Shown here piece by piece: positions 23,049-32,031 of a DNA stretch of 64,000 nt. The notes beneath the pieces were generated by a model. The model was not told where the DNA came from. It saw only the letters and a program-made list of their open reading frames with translations, and searched no databases. The stretch comes from Alteribacillus iranensis (lineage in GTDB: Bacteria > Bacillota > Bacilli > Bacillales > Marinococcaceae): contig NZ_FONT01000002.1 in assembly GCF_900113025.1 (NCBI RefSeq), positions 627,878 to 691,877 on the forward strand. The letters run 5' to 3'. Both the position numbers and the translations under genes were made by a program. Positions within the stretch are counted from its first letter, which is position 1, and the number at the start of each line of letters is the position of its first letter.

Positions 23049-24353
23049 TTACTGTTCTATCCATTCCCATTCATCGGCTGCCACTTGTTGTCGCGCTGCT
23101 AATCCATCGGCCATTTCAGGAGGGTGATTCGTTTCCCACGTTACCATGTTTTCCTCATTCTCCATAAAAACGACAGATGAACCGGCCCCATCCTCACTGC
23201 GGAAAAAGAGCCCATAAGCGCCGTACTCCAAGTTCTCCTCGTTTCGTTCCTCGTATAACTCATATCCTTGATCGCCGTACTTTTGCTTCATGTCCTCTAT
23301 AATCTCGTCTCTTACTGTTGTACCTTCATACTCTTGAAACGTCCAAACCGCTTCTGATGTCGGTTCCTGCTCTGGTGTAAAAGCAGCGAACACCTCTGTT
23401 TTTCCTTCCTCCCCGGACTCTACGGTAAAATGCTCAGGAATATAGGTGGAGAAAGACAAAGGAGGGGCCGTGAGCAGCTGAAAGGTTTGAGTTTCTTCCA
23501 TTCCTTCGATAAGAAAAGAAATGTCTTTTTGCTCGTCACGCTCGGCAGCAATGGCTTTGTCTTGGGCGAAATCTTCTTTTCTTTGATCTTGATCCATGTC
23601 TTCTTCTGGATCAGGAGACGTTGCTGTGCCTTGCGGATCCGATTCCTCTGGTAAAAGTACTGATTGACTGAGAAGAAGAAATATTCCTAGAGACAAGACG
23701 GAGAGCGTCCCGCCAATACCGATCAGCCAGCTTATTTTTGTTTTACGCTGTTTTTTCTTTTTCTTCAAATAAGACCATATTGTATCTCCCGAAATTAAGG
23801 AAGGGAGCTTCCGATAATTCTCTTCTGTCCTTTTTAGAAATTCTTCTACGGATACATCAATATCAGGACTCTCAGATATTCTCAATGTCAGCTGTCTCCA
23901 TGCTTCCTCCACTGCATTCTTTGCTGTCTCTTCATCTGTACTTAGAATTTCCGTGATTTCTTCATACGTTTTTTTGTGAAAATGAGACAATATAAACGGA
24001 ATGCGATATTTTTCAGGTAAGATGTTTAGCTGTTCATAAGCTTTCGTAGCTTTTTCCTTCACTACCGGGTCTGTTTCGGTTTCTCCCTTATCACTCGGGC
24101 TGCCTGCTTTCCATGCAAATGCTGTATCTCTTGCCAGTCGGTATAACCAGGCACTCACCGATGTTCCTTCAAAAGAAGCAACCGAACGGTTCGCCTGATA
24201 AAATGTTTCTTTTAACACGGCGGCTGTTGTTTCGACAGGTACGCCTGCTTGTAATAAAAAAAGTTGGATGTCTCGATTGTATTTGTGGATCAATTCCTGA
24301 AACGCAGTGTCATCCCCGAACCTCGTACGTTCAATTAATGTATGATCTGCCAT
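23049..24353 (-). CDS. Membrane-anchored sigma-70 (ECF-like) protein with extracellular C-terminal domain
   Basis: 434 residues. Residues 1-85 resemble sigma region 2 (VSAWLYRLARDTAFAW) and 105-160 resemble region 4 (ILPEKYRIPFILSHF, YEEITEILSTDEETAKNAVE). A basic stretch KKKKKQRKTK precedes a single transmembrane helix at 208-229. The remaining 200 residues are an acidic linker and a predicted extracellular domain. Topology by the positive-inside rule is N-terminus in, C-terminus out. In effect a sigma-like domain and an anti-sigma-like membrane anchor lie in one chain. ATG 24353, GGGGGAT upstream. No partner anti-sigma gene is adjacent. Confidence 0.8.
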   Translation of the reverse strand: MADHTLIERTRFGDDTAFQELIHKYNRDIQLFLLQAGVPVETTAAVLKETFYQANRSVASFEGTSVSAWLYRLARDTAFAWKAGSPSDKGETETDPVVKEKATKAYEQLNILPEKYRIPFILSHFHKKTYEEITEILSTDEETAKNAVEEAWRQLTLRISESPDIDVSVEEFLKRTEENYRKLPSLISGDTIWSYLKKKKKQRKTKISWLIGIGGTLSVLSLGIFLLLSQSVLLPEESDPQGTATSPDPEEDMDQDQRKEDFAQDKAIAAERDEQKDISFLIEGMEETQTFQLLTAPPLSFSTYIPEHFTVESGEEGKTEVFAAFTPEQEPTSEAVWTFQEYEGTTVRDEIIEDMKQKYGDQGYELYEERNEENLEYGAYGLFFRSEDGAGSSVVFMENEENMVTWETNHPPEMADGLAARQQVAADEWEWIEQ

Positions 24354-24509
24354 TCCATATCCCCCGTTTTCCTATAATGGAAGCTCCTCAAATCCTGAGG
24401 CTCGAGAGCATTATAGCATGTTTTTCCGTTCCATATCATGATAGTTAGGCCCCATCTCTATATTTATGAGAAGAATATGGAAAATAGTAGAGGGAGAGAC
24501 TGACTCCTA

Positions 24510-25040
24510 TCACCCGAGAAATACGGCTCCATATACGATGGAGAGGCCAATCACAAGAGCTGGATGGATGCTCCATTTTTCTAACATAAAAAAGCTGACA
24601 ATCATGAGGATGACAGTCTGGACCCATCCGGATGCCTCAAGGGAACTGTTTAGAAATTGAAACGCAATAACACCGAGTAAAATCGCAATCACGGGACGCA
24701 CATACTTTGTCATTCGTTTCATTTTTGGAGAGTCACGATACTTGAATAAAATACCAACCAATACAATCATCAAGATCAGAGAAGGAGCTACCGTTGCAAA
24801 GACAGCAACACCGGCACCTAACACACCCCCTACCTCATACCCTATGTAACCGGCCATTTTTGTCGCAATTGGTCCAGGGAGGGCATTTCCAATCGCAAGC
24901 ACTTCACTGAACTCTCCCATCGTCATCCAGCCGTACCGTTCGACGACTTCATATTGAACTAGCGGGATCGCCGCGGGACCTCCGCCATACCCTAATATTC
25001 CGGGAAGAAAAAAAGCAATGAATAAATGCACGTACGTCAC
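24510..25040 (-). CDS. Chromate transporter, second half of a short-chain pair
   Basis: CHR family membrane protein, half-size (176 residues). The motif GILGYGGGPAAIPLVQYEVV near the N-terminus and GNALPGPIATKMAGYIGYEV are the family signature. It starts with GTG, overlapping the TGA of the upstream paralogue. Together the two halves correspond to one long ChrA. In B. subtilis the equivalent pair (YwrB/YwrA, also ChrAB) exports chromate and is controlled by the adjacent Lrp-type YwrC, the same layout as here. Confidence 0.9.
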   Translation of the reverse strand: MTYVHLFIAFFLPGILGYGGGPAAIPLVQYEVVERYGWMTMGEFSEVLAIGNALPGPIATKMAGYIGYEVGGVLGAGVAVFATVAPSLILMIVLVGILFKYRDSPKMKRMTKYVRPVIAILLGVIAFQFLNSSLEASGWVQTVILMIVSFFMLEKWSIHPALVIGLSIVYGAVFLG

Positions 25041-25609
25041 TTGGCTTCACCTTCTTTTCGAAGCTTCTCTTTTTTCTCTGTGTCGCTTTTCTGAAATATG
25101 GCGATCAGCAGCAACACCGCGATAATGATAGCGGGATGAATATGAAACAGTTCGATGAGTAGAAGACCGGCTGCTAACGCCACCCCTACTATCTTCCAGC
25201 CAAAATCCTGCTTTGACTTCTTAATAAACCCCCATGTGAGCACACCCATCATCACGGTCACGACAGGCAGGACACCATTTGTAATTCCGTTGACCCAGGC
25301 TTCTTCCTGAAAGGCTGACAACACTGCAAATAAACTAATCATTAGAATGATCGTAGGCATCATGACTGCAAGCACTCCGTTCAGAGCACCGATAATGCCG
25401 CCTTTCGCGTAACCAATATACCCAGCCATTTTCGTCACAATCGGCCCCGGCAGCGTGTTCCCCAGTGCAAGAATATCCCCGAACTCCTCTTCCGATACCC
25501 ATTGATAATGGTCGACCACTTCTTTATGAACGAGAGGAATCGAAGCCGGGCCGCCCCCATAGCCGAGAAGACCTACCCGGAAAAACGCGAGAAAAATTTT
25601 TAACTGCAT
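25037..25609 (-). CDS. Chromate transporter, first half of a short-chain pair
   Basis: 190 residues, CHR family, paralogous to the downstream gene. VGLLGYGGGPASIPLVHKEV and GNTLPGPIVTKMAGYIGYAK are visible, and about five hydrophobic segments are predicted. The two half-transporters overlap by 4 nt and presumably form a heterodimer. It is divergent from the Lrp-type regulator across a 135-bp AT-rich gap, where the operator should lie. Confidence 0.9.
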   Translation of the reverse strand: MQLKIFLAFFRVGLLGYGGGPASIPLVHKEVVDHYQWVSEEEFGDILALGNTLPGPIVTKMAGYIGYAKGGIIGALNGVLAVMMPTIILMISLFAVLSAFQEEAWVNGITNGVLPVVTVMMGVLTWGFIKKSKQDFGWKIVGVALAAGLLLIELFHIHPAIIIAVLLLIAIFQKSDTEKKEKLRKEGEAK

Positions 25610-25744
25610 TCTTCACCAATCTCCTATCTTTCATTTTGGTTATAATATAGCATAAAACTGAAACTTTGTGATAATATTATTTCATAATTAATTTCTTTTC
25701 GTTTAAATATTTACTATTTCATTTAACATAGGAAGGTGAAATTT

Positions 25745-26194
25745 ATGAAAATAGATCAAACGGACAGACGCATTCTCGATTTGTTGACAACAGACGGGCG
25801 CATGTCTTACGTCGACATCGGAAAAGAATTAGACATGTCCCGTGTGGCGGTAAGAGACCGGGTACAGACCATGGTAAAAGAAGGCGTCATTGAGCGATTT
25901 AGCGTGGTCATCAATTCCGAATTAGCAGGAAAAGGAGTTTCTGCTTTTTTTGAAGTGGACTGTGAACCGAGTCACCTCGTCGAAGTCGCAGAAACTCTCA
26001 GCCAAAATCCCCACGTTGCCAGCTGCTATCAAATGACAGGGCCAAGTACCCTTCACATGCACGTACTAGTAGAAGATTTTCCAAGACTCGAGAAGTTTAT
26101 TAATGAAGAACTGTATGCATTAGATGGGATTACGCGAGTGGAGAGTCACATTTTACTTCGTCGCTTCAAGAGCCGGACGGGGTTAAAACTGTAA
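25745..26194 (+). CDS. Lrp/AsnC family transcriptional regulator
   Basis: 149 residues. An N-terminal winged helix-turn-helix (DQTDRRILDLLTTDGRMSYV; ELDMSRVAVRDRVQ) and a C-terminal RAM/AsnC ligand domain (VSAFFEVDCEPSHL ... VESHILLRRFK). The ATG at 25745 follows GGAAGGTG; the longer frame starts at a GTG inside that ribosome-binding site. Divergent to the chromate-transporter pair, so it most likely regulates it, as YwrC does in B. subtilis. Confidence 0.9.
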   Translation: MKIDQTDRRILDLLTTDGRMSYVDIGKELDMSRVAVRDRVQTMVKEGVIERFSVVINSELAGKGVSAFFEVDCEPSHLVEVAETLSQNPHVASCYQMTGPSTLHMHVLVEDFPRLEKFINEELYALDGITRVESHILLRRFKSRTGLKL

Positions 26195-26250
26195 GGTAAG
26201 GAACCACCATGACTTGGCATAACTCTGTTTCAATAACGTACATATGAACC

Positions 26251-27450
26251 ATGACAACTTTACAATTATGGAAAAACGATGCCTACGCCGCATGTTTGGT
26301 CGCCTTGCTGCTTATCCCGCAAGCGATTGCTTATGCCATGATAGCGGGGGTTCCTGCCGTATACGGGTTGTATGCCTCCATTTTTCCTTTGTTGGTCTAC
26401 AGCCTTGTCGGAAGTTCCCCATTATTATCAGTTGGACCGGTGGCTGTTGTGTCCGTCATGGTGTATACGGGGCTCACCCCCTTGGCATTTCCAGGTTCTC
26501 CTCTTTATCTTGCGCTCGTCGCTTTCTTGACGTTGTCCGTAGGCTTGTTGCAAGTGTTTTTCGCAGTCGTTCGGCTCGGGACATTATTTCGGTACGTTCC
26601 TCACTCTGTGATGAGGGGATTTATCAACGCCCTGGCCCTTACGATCATCCTGCATCAAGTCAGTACGTTAACGGGGATTTCCTTCCAAAGTGAGTTACCG
26701 TTTCTGCAAGCTTTGGCCGACTTCGGCAGGAAACTGGTCACGTTACAACAGCCTGTCTTTTTGTTTAGCTGCTTGTTGATTGTTTTGTATGTCTTTTTGA
26801 GGCGAAGTAGGGTTCCGTCTCCCTCTCTTCTTCTTGTCGTCATCAGCTCGCTCGTTGTGTTCTATTTTCATTTGGAACACGCAGGTATTGAAAAAGTCGG
26901 TGCCATTCAGTCGGGCTGGCCGGCTTGGGATATTCCTGATCTGCTTGTTGCGTACGTACCGGACATCCTACCTCTTGCCTTTTTCATTGCGTTGATTAGT
27001 TTTTTAGAGTCTTACACGATGGCCGTACAGTTGCAATCGGATCAACCTTCCAAGCTTGACCCGAATCAAGAATTGTTTGCGTTGGGACTGGCTAACGTGA
27101 CAGGGAGCCTTGTGCAAGCATTCCCTGTGGCCGGCGCGTTTTCCAGGTCGGCCGTGAATCGCGATGCCCGTGCCCGAACGAGAATGGCCTCCTTGTTAAC
27201 AGCTCTGTTTGTCTTACTGTTAAGTGTGTACTTCACCATGCCATTGACATACTTACCGTTGCCGGCACTCGCGGTCATTATTATATTTGCAGCGTATCGG
27301 TTAATCCATTGGCGTTCGATCGGGACTCACCCGATTGTTTTGATCACGACACTATCTTGCCTGACGCTCGGGTTAAAAATGGGGTTTTGTATAGGAATTG
27401 GAGCTTCCCTTCTCTGGTCGTATCTCTCTTCTCCTGAAAGACGAGTATAA
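26251..27450 (+). CDS. SulP-family anion permease without STAS domain
   Basis: 399 residues, about ten to twelve hydrophobic segments, with the SulP start LIPQAIAYAMIAGVPAVYGLYAS and the later ALGLANVTGSLVQAFPVAGAF. It ends shortly after the last membrane helix (IGIGASLLWSYLSS). The cytoplasmic STAS domain that usually follows is absent, so it is a short form, close to 400 rather than 550 residues. The substrate (sulfate, bicarbonate or other anion) cannot be told. No strong ribosome-binding site precedes the ATG, so the start is less certain. Confidence 0.85.
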   Translation: MTTLQLWKNDAYAACLVALLLIPQAIAYAMIAGVPAVYGLYASIFPLLVYSLVGSSPLLSVGPVAVVSVMVYTGLTPLAFPGSPLYLALVAFLTLSVGLLQVFFAVVRLGTLFRYVPHSVMRGFINALALTIILHQVSTLTGISFQSELPFLQALADFGRKLVTLQQPVFLFSCLLIVLYVFLRRSRVPSPSLLLVVISSLVVFYFHLEHAGIEKVGAIQSGWPAWDIPDLLVAYVPDILPLAFFIALISFLESYTMAVQLQSDQPSKLDPNQELFALGLANVTGSLVQAFPVAGAFSRSAVNRDARARTRMASLLTALFVLLLSVYFTMPLTYLPLPALAVIIIFAAYRLIHWRSIGTHPIVLITTLSCLTLGLKMGFCIGIGASLLWSYLSSPERRV

Positions 27451-27451
27451 A

Positions 27452-27518
27452 AAAGGAGCCCTTTTTGAATCACTTCAGGGGTACAAAAAAGTCATTCACG
27501 AATAAAGTGGCTCCTTCA
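27452..27518. other. Long-loop inverted repeat after the SulP gene
   Basis: AAGGAGCC (27454-27461) and GGCTCCTT (about 27509-27516) can pair across a loop of about 48 nt, and the arms carry A and T runs. It may terminate the SulP transcript, or be the ends of a small decayed element. No other feature is visible up to 27580. Confidence 0.35.
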
Positions 27519-27580
27519 GTTATGTTGGATACTAAGTTATCCAAAGAACATAGATTATAAAATACACAGCACAGAGGTAA

Positions 27581-27727
27581 AAGGGGCAACTTTCAACGAA
27601 GAAGGTTTTTTTAGAACACTCCAATAGTGGTTGTAATGGGTGTGCAGTTACAAATGAAAATGATGAATTGGAAGTAATAATTGATTGGGAAGAAGGTAAA
27701 TCAGAAGAATTTATTTTAACTCAATAG
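27581..27727 (+). pseudogene. 3' remnant of an unknown gene
   Basis: A 48-codon frame between an in-frame TAA (27578) and TAG (27725), with coding-like content in its second half (GCNGCAVTNENDELEVIIDW, then EEGKSEEFILTQ) and no usable start codon. Base composition is more AT-rich than the neighbours. A Rho-independent terminator follows. Probably the tail of a gene lost by deletion. Family unknown. Confidence 0.35.
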
Positions 27728-27773
27728 CTTATTTTAATAGTATATAGCGTGTTAGTTTAATAAGGCGATAAAA

Positions 27774-27810
27774 AAACGCTCAGAGATTAAAAATTTCTGA
27801 GCGTTTTTAG
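27774..27810. terminator. Rho-independent terminator
   Basis: Stem AAAACGCTCAGAgatt / aaatTTCTGAGCGTTTTT at 27774-27810. A and T runs on both sides make it usable in either direction. It follows the gene remnant at 27581-27727. Confidence 0.85.
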
Positions 27811-27820
27811 TACCAATTAT

Positions 27821-27960
27821 AACCCGCTCACTGCGGGATCTTACTGCCACAGGACGTGTGCGATTTTAGTAGAAGTTCCTCTGTTGCTTCGACGCACAGG
27901 ACAGCTTGAACTGATGTCGCACTTGTGCCCGTGGTGTTTTTCAACTGATTAACACCTTTT
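27821..27960. repeat. Mosaic repeat fragment between terminator and chemoreceptor
   Basis: CCCGCTCACTGCGGGATCTT at 27823-27842 is shared exactly with the core of the element in the atp operon (about 1427-1446). The following CCACAGGACGTGTGCG and CACAGGACAGC blocks resemble pieces of the GC-rich mosaic family (ACAGGACGTG at 18860 and 57300). It looks like a patchwork of two repeat families. Confidence 0.55.
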
Positions 27961-27975
27961 GATTCAGCCCCTAGT

Positions 27976-29721
27976 TCAAATTTTAAATCGATGGATCATA
28001 TCCTGTAATTCTTGAGCGACTGTACTTAACCCTTCCGATGACTCTGTAATGTCTTTCATAGCCGCGATCTGTTCTTTTGTGATCACGACTACATTCTCGG
28101 AATGAGTGGCGGCATCTTTCGCGATGTTGGTCATTTCTCCTATCGTTGTTTTTACTTGTTCGGAGCCAGCAGACATTTCTTCCGACAACGCGGACACTTC
28201 TTGAATTCGTTCTGTGACCCGTTCGATACCTTGCAGGATTTGCTGGAACGCTCTTCCTGCGTCTTGAACCACCACTGTTCCAGACTGAACTTCTTCCTGA
28301 CCGCTCTTCATCGAGTGGACAGCTTCTTTCATATCCTCTTGAATGTTAGCGACAATTCCCGTGATCTGTTCCACCGACTTCCTGGATTCATCTGCGAGTT
28401 GACGAATTTCATCGGAAACGACAGCAAAGCTTCTGCCATGTTCCCCTGCTCTTGCAGCCTCAATTGCAGCATTTAATGCCAATAAATTCGTTTGATCCGA
28501 AATATCGGTAATCACATCCAAAATTTTGACAATCGCTTGAGAATGTTCATCTAAACGGCCAACCACTTGCGTGTATTCATCGGTCGTACGATGGATGGAC
28601 TCCATTTGGGAGTGAACATTTCGGATAGCCTCTTCTCCATGCTGTGCTTCTTCGAGCGTACTGACTGCGATTTCTGACACAGCGGTTGCCGATTCTGCAA
28701 TGTGCTGCACTCCCGTAGACATCTCCTCCATCGCATCCACGCTTTCCTCAGAACCTTTCATCTGATGCCGTGAGCCTGATGCTACTTCTTGAATGGCTGT
28801 TTCAATCTGCCGGTTTGTCGCAGAGGATTGTTCGGCGCTGGCAAATAATTCCTCTGATGATGCTGCTACGTGTTCTGACGTGGAAGCTACTTTTTCGATC
28901 ATTTCTTTCAATTGCTGTACCATGCCGTAGAAGGAAGCGCTTAATTTACCGACTTCATCATTTCTCGTCACAGGCAGTTTTGATATGTTTTCATTCGCCG
29001 CCGCTAGATCTCCATCTGAAAGCTTCTCTGCAGTCTCCCGAATATGCTCTAACGGCTTGAGCGACCGAATAATATAGAAAGAAAGCAGCACGACCATGAG
29101 GATTAACAGAACCCCCATACTTATCAAGAAAATAGGCATCACTTCAGAAGTCACCGCTTCAGTAGTTCCATCGATCTGTCCTGCGTCAATATCGACTCCC
29201 AACACACCAATGACTTCCCCATTTGTATCTTGAATAGGTGCAAAAGCCGATAAATAATTACCGTAATCCGGATCCTCCATTACTTCTGTGCTCATCGCTT
29301 CTTGGTTTAAAACCGGTTGAATGGTTTCCTCAGATGCCGTATTACTAATCTCCCCTATTTCCGATACCACATCGGAACCTTCGGGCTGTCCGTCAACCAG
29401 AATAGGAAGACCTTCACCGACCTGCTCCACTCCCATCGTGTAGATGTAAAGTGCTCCCGTTTTTTCACGAATGTCATTTAATTGATTACGGAGTTCCCAA
29501 TACACCGGTGTTTCCTCTTGATGTTGTAAGAATGTGCGATATAAATCAGGATCAATTTGAGACGCGACATTTTCCGCCGTGCTGACACTATGATTCGAGA
29601 TTGCTAGTTCGGTCGTATTCTTCACAGATTGATAAAGGAAAAAACCACTAATTGCGCTAATTAGCAAAATACTGACAATAGAAATACTGACAATTTTTGT
29701 ACGGATACTATTCCACTTCAT
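27976..29721 (-). CDS. Methyl-accepting chemotaxis protein with extracellular Cache-like sensor
   Basis: 581 residues, standard chemoreceptor layout: TM1 at about 10-30, an extracellular sensor of about 160 residues ending in [20 protein letters not shown] (Cache-domain-like), TM2 at about 197-222, HAMP, then a methyl-accepting coiled coil with tip [20 protein letters not shown]. The ligand is unknown. A sigma-D-like -10 element stands about 85 bp upstream, fitting motility control. Confidence 0.93.
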   Translation of the reverse strand: MKWNSIRTKIVSISIVSILLISAISGFFLYQSVKNTTELAISNHSVSTAENVASQIDPDLYRTFLQHQEETPVYWELRNQLNDIREKTGALYIYTMGVEQVGEGLPILVDGQPEGSDVVSEIGEISNTASEETIQPVLNQEAMSTEVMEDPDYGNYLSAFAPIQDTNGEVIGVLGVDIDAGQIDGTTEAVTSEVMPIFLISMGVLLILMVVLLSFYIIRSLKPLEHIRETAEKLSDGDLAAANENISKLPVTRNDEVGKLSASFYGMVQQLKEMIEKVASTSEHVAASSEELFASAEQSSATNRQIETAIQEVASGSRHQMKGSEESVDAMEEMSTGVQHIAESATAVSEIAVSTLEEAQHGEEAIRNVHSQMESIHRTTDEYTQVVGRLDEHSQAIVKILDVITDISDQTNLLALNAAIEAARAGEHGRSFAVVSDEIRQLADESRKSVEQITGIVANIQEDMKEAVHSMKSGQEEVQSGTVVVQDAGRAFQQILQGIERVTERIQEVSALSEEMSAGSEQVKTTIGEMTNIAKDAATHSENVVVITKEQIAAMKDITESSEGLSTVAQELQDMIHRFKI

Positions 29722-29804
29722 AATGTACTCTCTCCTTCTCTAAGCTGCAGCCCCCTTATGTATTCACTGAATGCATAGCCCCCGCATATGCACTCTCATT
29801 ATTT

Positions 29805-29831
29805 ATATCGACTCATTTCTCCTTCTATTCA
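29805..29831 (-). promoter_or_regulatory. Possible sigma-D (flagellar) promoter of the chemoreceptor
   Basis: Minus-strand GTCGATAT (29805-29812) matches the sigma-D -10 consensus GCCGATAT at 7 of 8 positions. The -35 position 15 bp upstream reads TGAA instead of TAAA. Distance to the start codon is about 83 nt. Confidence 0.4.
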
Positions 29832-29871
29832 GTCTTTTTATGTGTTAGATTTTCAAAATTAACCATTTTTC

Positions 29872-29900
29872 TTGATCATTTGACCTATTCCTTATATAAT
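29872..29900 (+). promoter_or_regulatory. sigma-A promoter of the NERD-domain gene
   Basis: TTGATC (29872-29877), 17-bp spacer, TATAAT (29895-29900). Transcription would begin near 29907, 34 nt before the ATG. Confidence 0.7.
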
Positions 29901-29940
29901 ATGATTGTTGTCTAAATATTTTTAATAATAGGAGTGGCCT

Positions 29941-30858
29941 ATGTTTACAAAACACCGGAATGTATCACCTGAGATCGGTGCTTGGACAAGCTTACATGCT
30001 CGCATGGACTTGTCCCGAGAAGATCGACAGTACTTTATGAGTATGGTGAAAGGATTTGAAGGAGAAAAACATTTTGACGAGTGGCTGTATCGGCTGCCCT
30101 CGGACACACTTATACTGAATGATCTGATCCTCGAGGTAAACCAGCAAATCATTCAATGCGATTCTCTCGTAATAACTGGGAAGGAAGTGATGCTTTTTGA
30201 GGTAAAAAATTATGAAGGGGACTTTTACGTGGAAGACGAATGTTGGTTTTCTACAAGTGGATTAGAAATCCGTAACCCTCTTCATCAATTGAAACGAAGT
30301 GAATCTCTCCTCGCAACATTACTTCAGAAAGAGCGCTTTTCTTTTTCTGTTACCGCTTATCTCGTCTTTGTTCATCCCGAATTTGTACTTCTGCAAGCTC
30401 CTCGAGACGTTTCCATTATCTTTCCCGGCCAACTACCTCGATTTTTTCAACGATTGAAAAAAGAAGCCAAGCCACTAACCCAAAAGCATCACCAACTCGC
30501 AGAACGGCTCCTGACTCTCCATATGGACGAATCTCCCTACCATAAACTTCCTGCATACTCTTATAATCGGTTAAAAAAAGGAATTCTCTGTCCCTCCTGC
30601 TTTGCTTTCTTCCAATTGCACCACCAACGCCTTGTTTGTCCTACCTGTTCCTATCGTATTCAGGCAAGCACAGGTGTCATTGAGAGCGTAAAAGAATTTC
30701 AATGGCTTTTCCCAGAGAAAAAGATCACCACCCCTCACATTCACGACTGGGTGGGCGGCACCGTTTCTAAAAAAGTGATCAGGACCTGCCTAAAGAAACA
30801 TTTTTTCATGCTCTCCCAAGGTAGAGGCGTTCACTATGTCGCGAGGAATGAAAAATGA
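29941..30858 (+). CDS. NERD-domain protein with C-terminal zinc ribbon
   Basis: 305 residues. The N-terminal half is a NERD (nuclease-related) domain of the PD-(D/E)xK fold: E42 (GEKHFDEWL), D74 (IQCDSLVI), and E87-x-K89 in LFEVKNY. A zinc ribbon follows at 217-236 (CPSC ... CPTC). The family is widespread in Bacillaceae and presumed to act on DNA, but its function is unknown. GGAGTGG precedes the ATG. The gene is single, faces the rpmE-rho block, and is followed by repeat array 3. Confidence 0.85.
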   Translation: MFTKHRNVSPEIGAWTSLHARMDLSREDRQYFMSMVKGFEGEKHFDEWLYRLPSDTLILNDLILEVNQQIIQCDSLVITGKEVMLFEVKNYEGDFYVEDECWFSTSGLEIRNPLHQLKRSESLLATLLQKERFSFSVTAYLVFVHPEFVLLQAPRDVSIIFPGQLPRFFQRLKKEAKPLTQKHHQLAERLLTLHMDESPYHKLPAYSYNRLKKGILCPSCFAFFQLHHQRLVCPTCSYRIQASTGVIESVKEFQWLFPEKKITTPHIHDWVGGTVSKKVIRTCLKKHFFMLSQGRGVHYVARNEK

Positions 30859-30979
30859 TGCTTTCAGAGATGAAATCTACATGGAGTTTTGCTTTTCTAA
30901 CAGATAACGCGAAACCTCGCCAATCTTAGACATCATTATGATCTTTGCATGACCTCTATCCAGAAACTACTCTACTTCC

Positions 30980-31600
30980 GGGCATCTTTCTAGTTCTTGC
31001 GTAACCTGGCACGATAGGCTGCTCTTGCTTGGGGCAACTTCCCCACACTTGCGTGACTTGGAATGTATGGTTGCTCTGCTCCTGGGCATCTTTCGCTTCC
31101 TTGCCTGACCTCATCAGAAAAACCTTCTGCGTCTGGGTACCTTTCTTCCTTTTGCCTTCCCCCACGAGGAAAAACAACCCACGACCGGGTACCTTTCGCC
31201 TCCTTGCCTGCCCTCACATGGGGGATGAACCTTGCTCTGGGCAACTTTCTAATCTTTGCGTGACCTTATACAAGAGCCCGCTCTCGATCCGGGTTACTTC
31301 CTACGCCTTGTATGACATGGAACGGGATACTGCCCTGCTTCCGGGCAACTTGAATCCCGTTGCCTGCCTTCCCGTGATTGACCGCCCTTGCTCTGGGCAT
31401 CTTTCTAGCTTTTGCGTTACCTTTCCCGATTGACTGCTCTTATCCTCGGCAACTTTCGAACTCTTGCGTTTCCTCATACAAGAGATTGCGCTCGCCCTGG
31501 GCAACTTTCGCTTCCCCGCGTGACCTTTCACATAAGCCTGCTCCGGGTCCGGGCAACTTCCTGACTCTTGCGTTACCCTACACATGAAGCTGCTCTCCCT
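30980..31600 (+). repeat. 52-bp-period tandem repeat array 3 (12 units)
   Basis: GGGC/GGGT/CGGC motifs at 30980, 31032, 31084, 31135, 31187, 31239, 31291, 31343, 31395, 31447, 31499 and 31551: ten of the eleven steps are exactly 52 bp and one is 51. The conserved part of each unit is GGGCA(T/A)CTTTC-N5-CTTGC(G/C)(T)GACCT. Between motifs the sequence is strongly diverged, more than in array 1, yet the phase is kept. It fills the convergent gap between the NERD gene and rpmE. Frames of short ORFs cross it on both strands but none has coding character. Confidence 0.93.
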
Positions 31601-31613
31601 CCTCGCCCTCCCA

Positions 31614-31659
31614 ACAAAAAACGACCGGGCGCAGAGAAAAACTCTCCACGACCCGGTCG
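31614..31659 (-). terminator. Terminator after rpmE
   Basis: Stem CGACCGGG / CCCGGTCG (31622-31659), with a secondary AGAG/CTCT pairing in the loop, followed on the minus strand by a T run (complement of 31614-31621). It starts 13 bp after the rpmE stop. Confidence 0.9.
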
Positions 31660-31672
31660 CCGATATAGCACA

Positions 31673-31918
31673 TTACTTGAGGTTGTATTTCTTTTTGAAA
31701 CGGTCAACACGGCCACCAGCATCAGCAAGCTTCTGCTTACCAGTGTAGAATGGATGAGAATCAGAGCTGATTTCAACTTTGATAAGCGGGTATGTGTTAC
31801 CGTCTTCCCATTCCGTAGTTTCCTCAGAAGCACGTGTAGAACCACTAAGGAATTTAAAACCTGTGCTTGTATCCATAAATACAACTTTACGATAATCCGG
31901 ATGGATTTCTTGTTTCAT
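31673..31918 (-). CDS. rpmE2: Ribosomal protein L31, type B (zinc-free)
   Basis: 81 residues. It starts [16 protein letters not shown] and contains [15 protein letters not shown]. It has none of the four cysteines of zinc-binding type A L31, so it is the C-minus type B paralogue. In B. subtilis the gene at this place beside rho is the zinc-containing rpmE, and the type B gene lies elsewhere under Zur control. Here the zinc-free form occupies the housekeeping locus, with its own sigma-A promoter. ATG 31918 has GGAAGGAG at 8 nt. Confidence 0.93.
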   Translation of the reverse strand: MKQEIHPDYRKVVFMDTSTGFKFLSGSTRASEETTEWEDGNTYPLIKVEISSDSHPFYTGKQKLADAGGRVDRFKKKYNLK

Positions 31919-31926
31919 CGTTTTCA

Positions 31927-32025
31927 CTCCTTCCGACTTGATTCCTTAAGTACCAAGGGCACTTGCGATCAGAGTCTTTTACATTATCCAACTCGTCGTA
32001 CGAGTGGCTTCTGCTTTTCACACAT
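31927..32025 (-). promoter_or_regulatory. Structured leader of rpmE (possible L31 autoregulatory site)
   Basis: The roughly 105-nt leader can form short stems, for example CTCGT-acg-ACGAG and AAGTgcccttggtACTT, just before the ribosome-binding site. L31 leaders that bind the protein have been proposed in Firmicutes. I cannot match this to a specific motif from memory, so this is only a candidate. Confidence 0.3.
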
Positions 32026-32031
32026 GTTGAA

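Noticed and set aside
24253-24353. Possible separate anti-sigma gene beside the sigma-like gene
   Set aside because: No additional ORF with a ribosome-binding site exists between 23049 and 24510. The membrane domain is in the same polypeptide.
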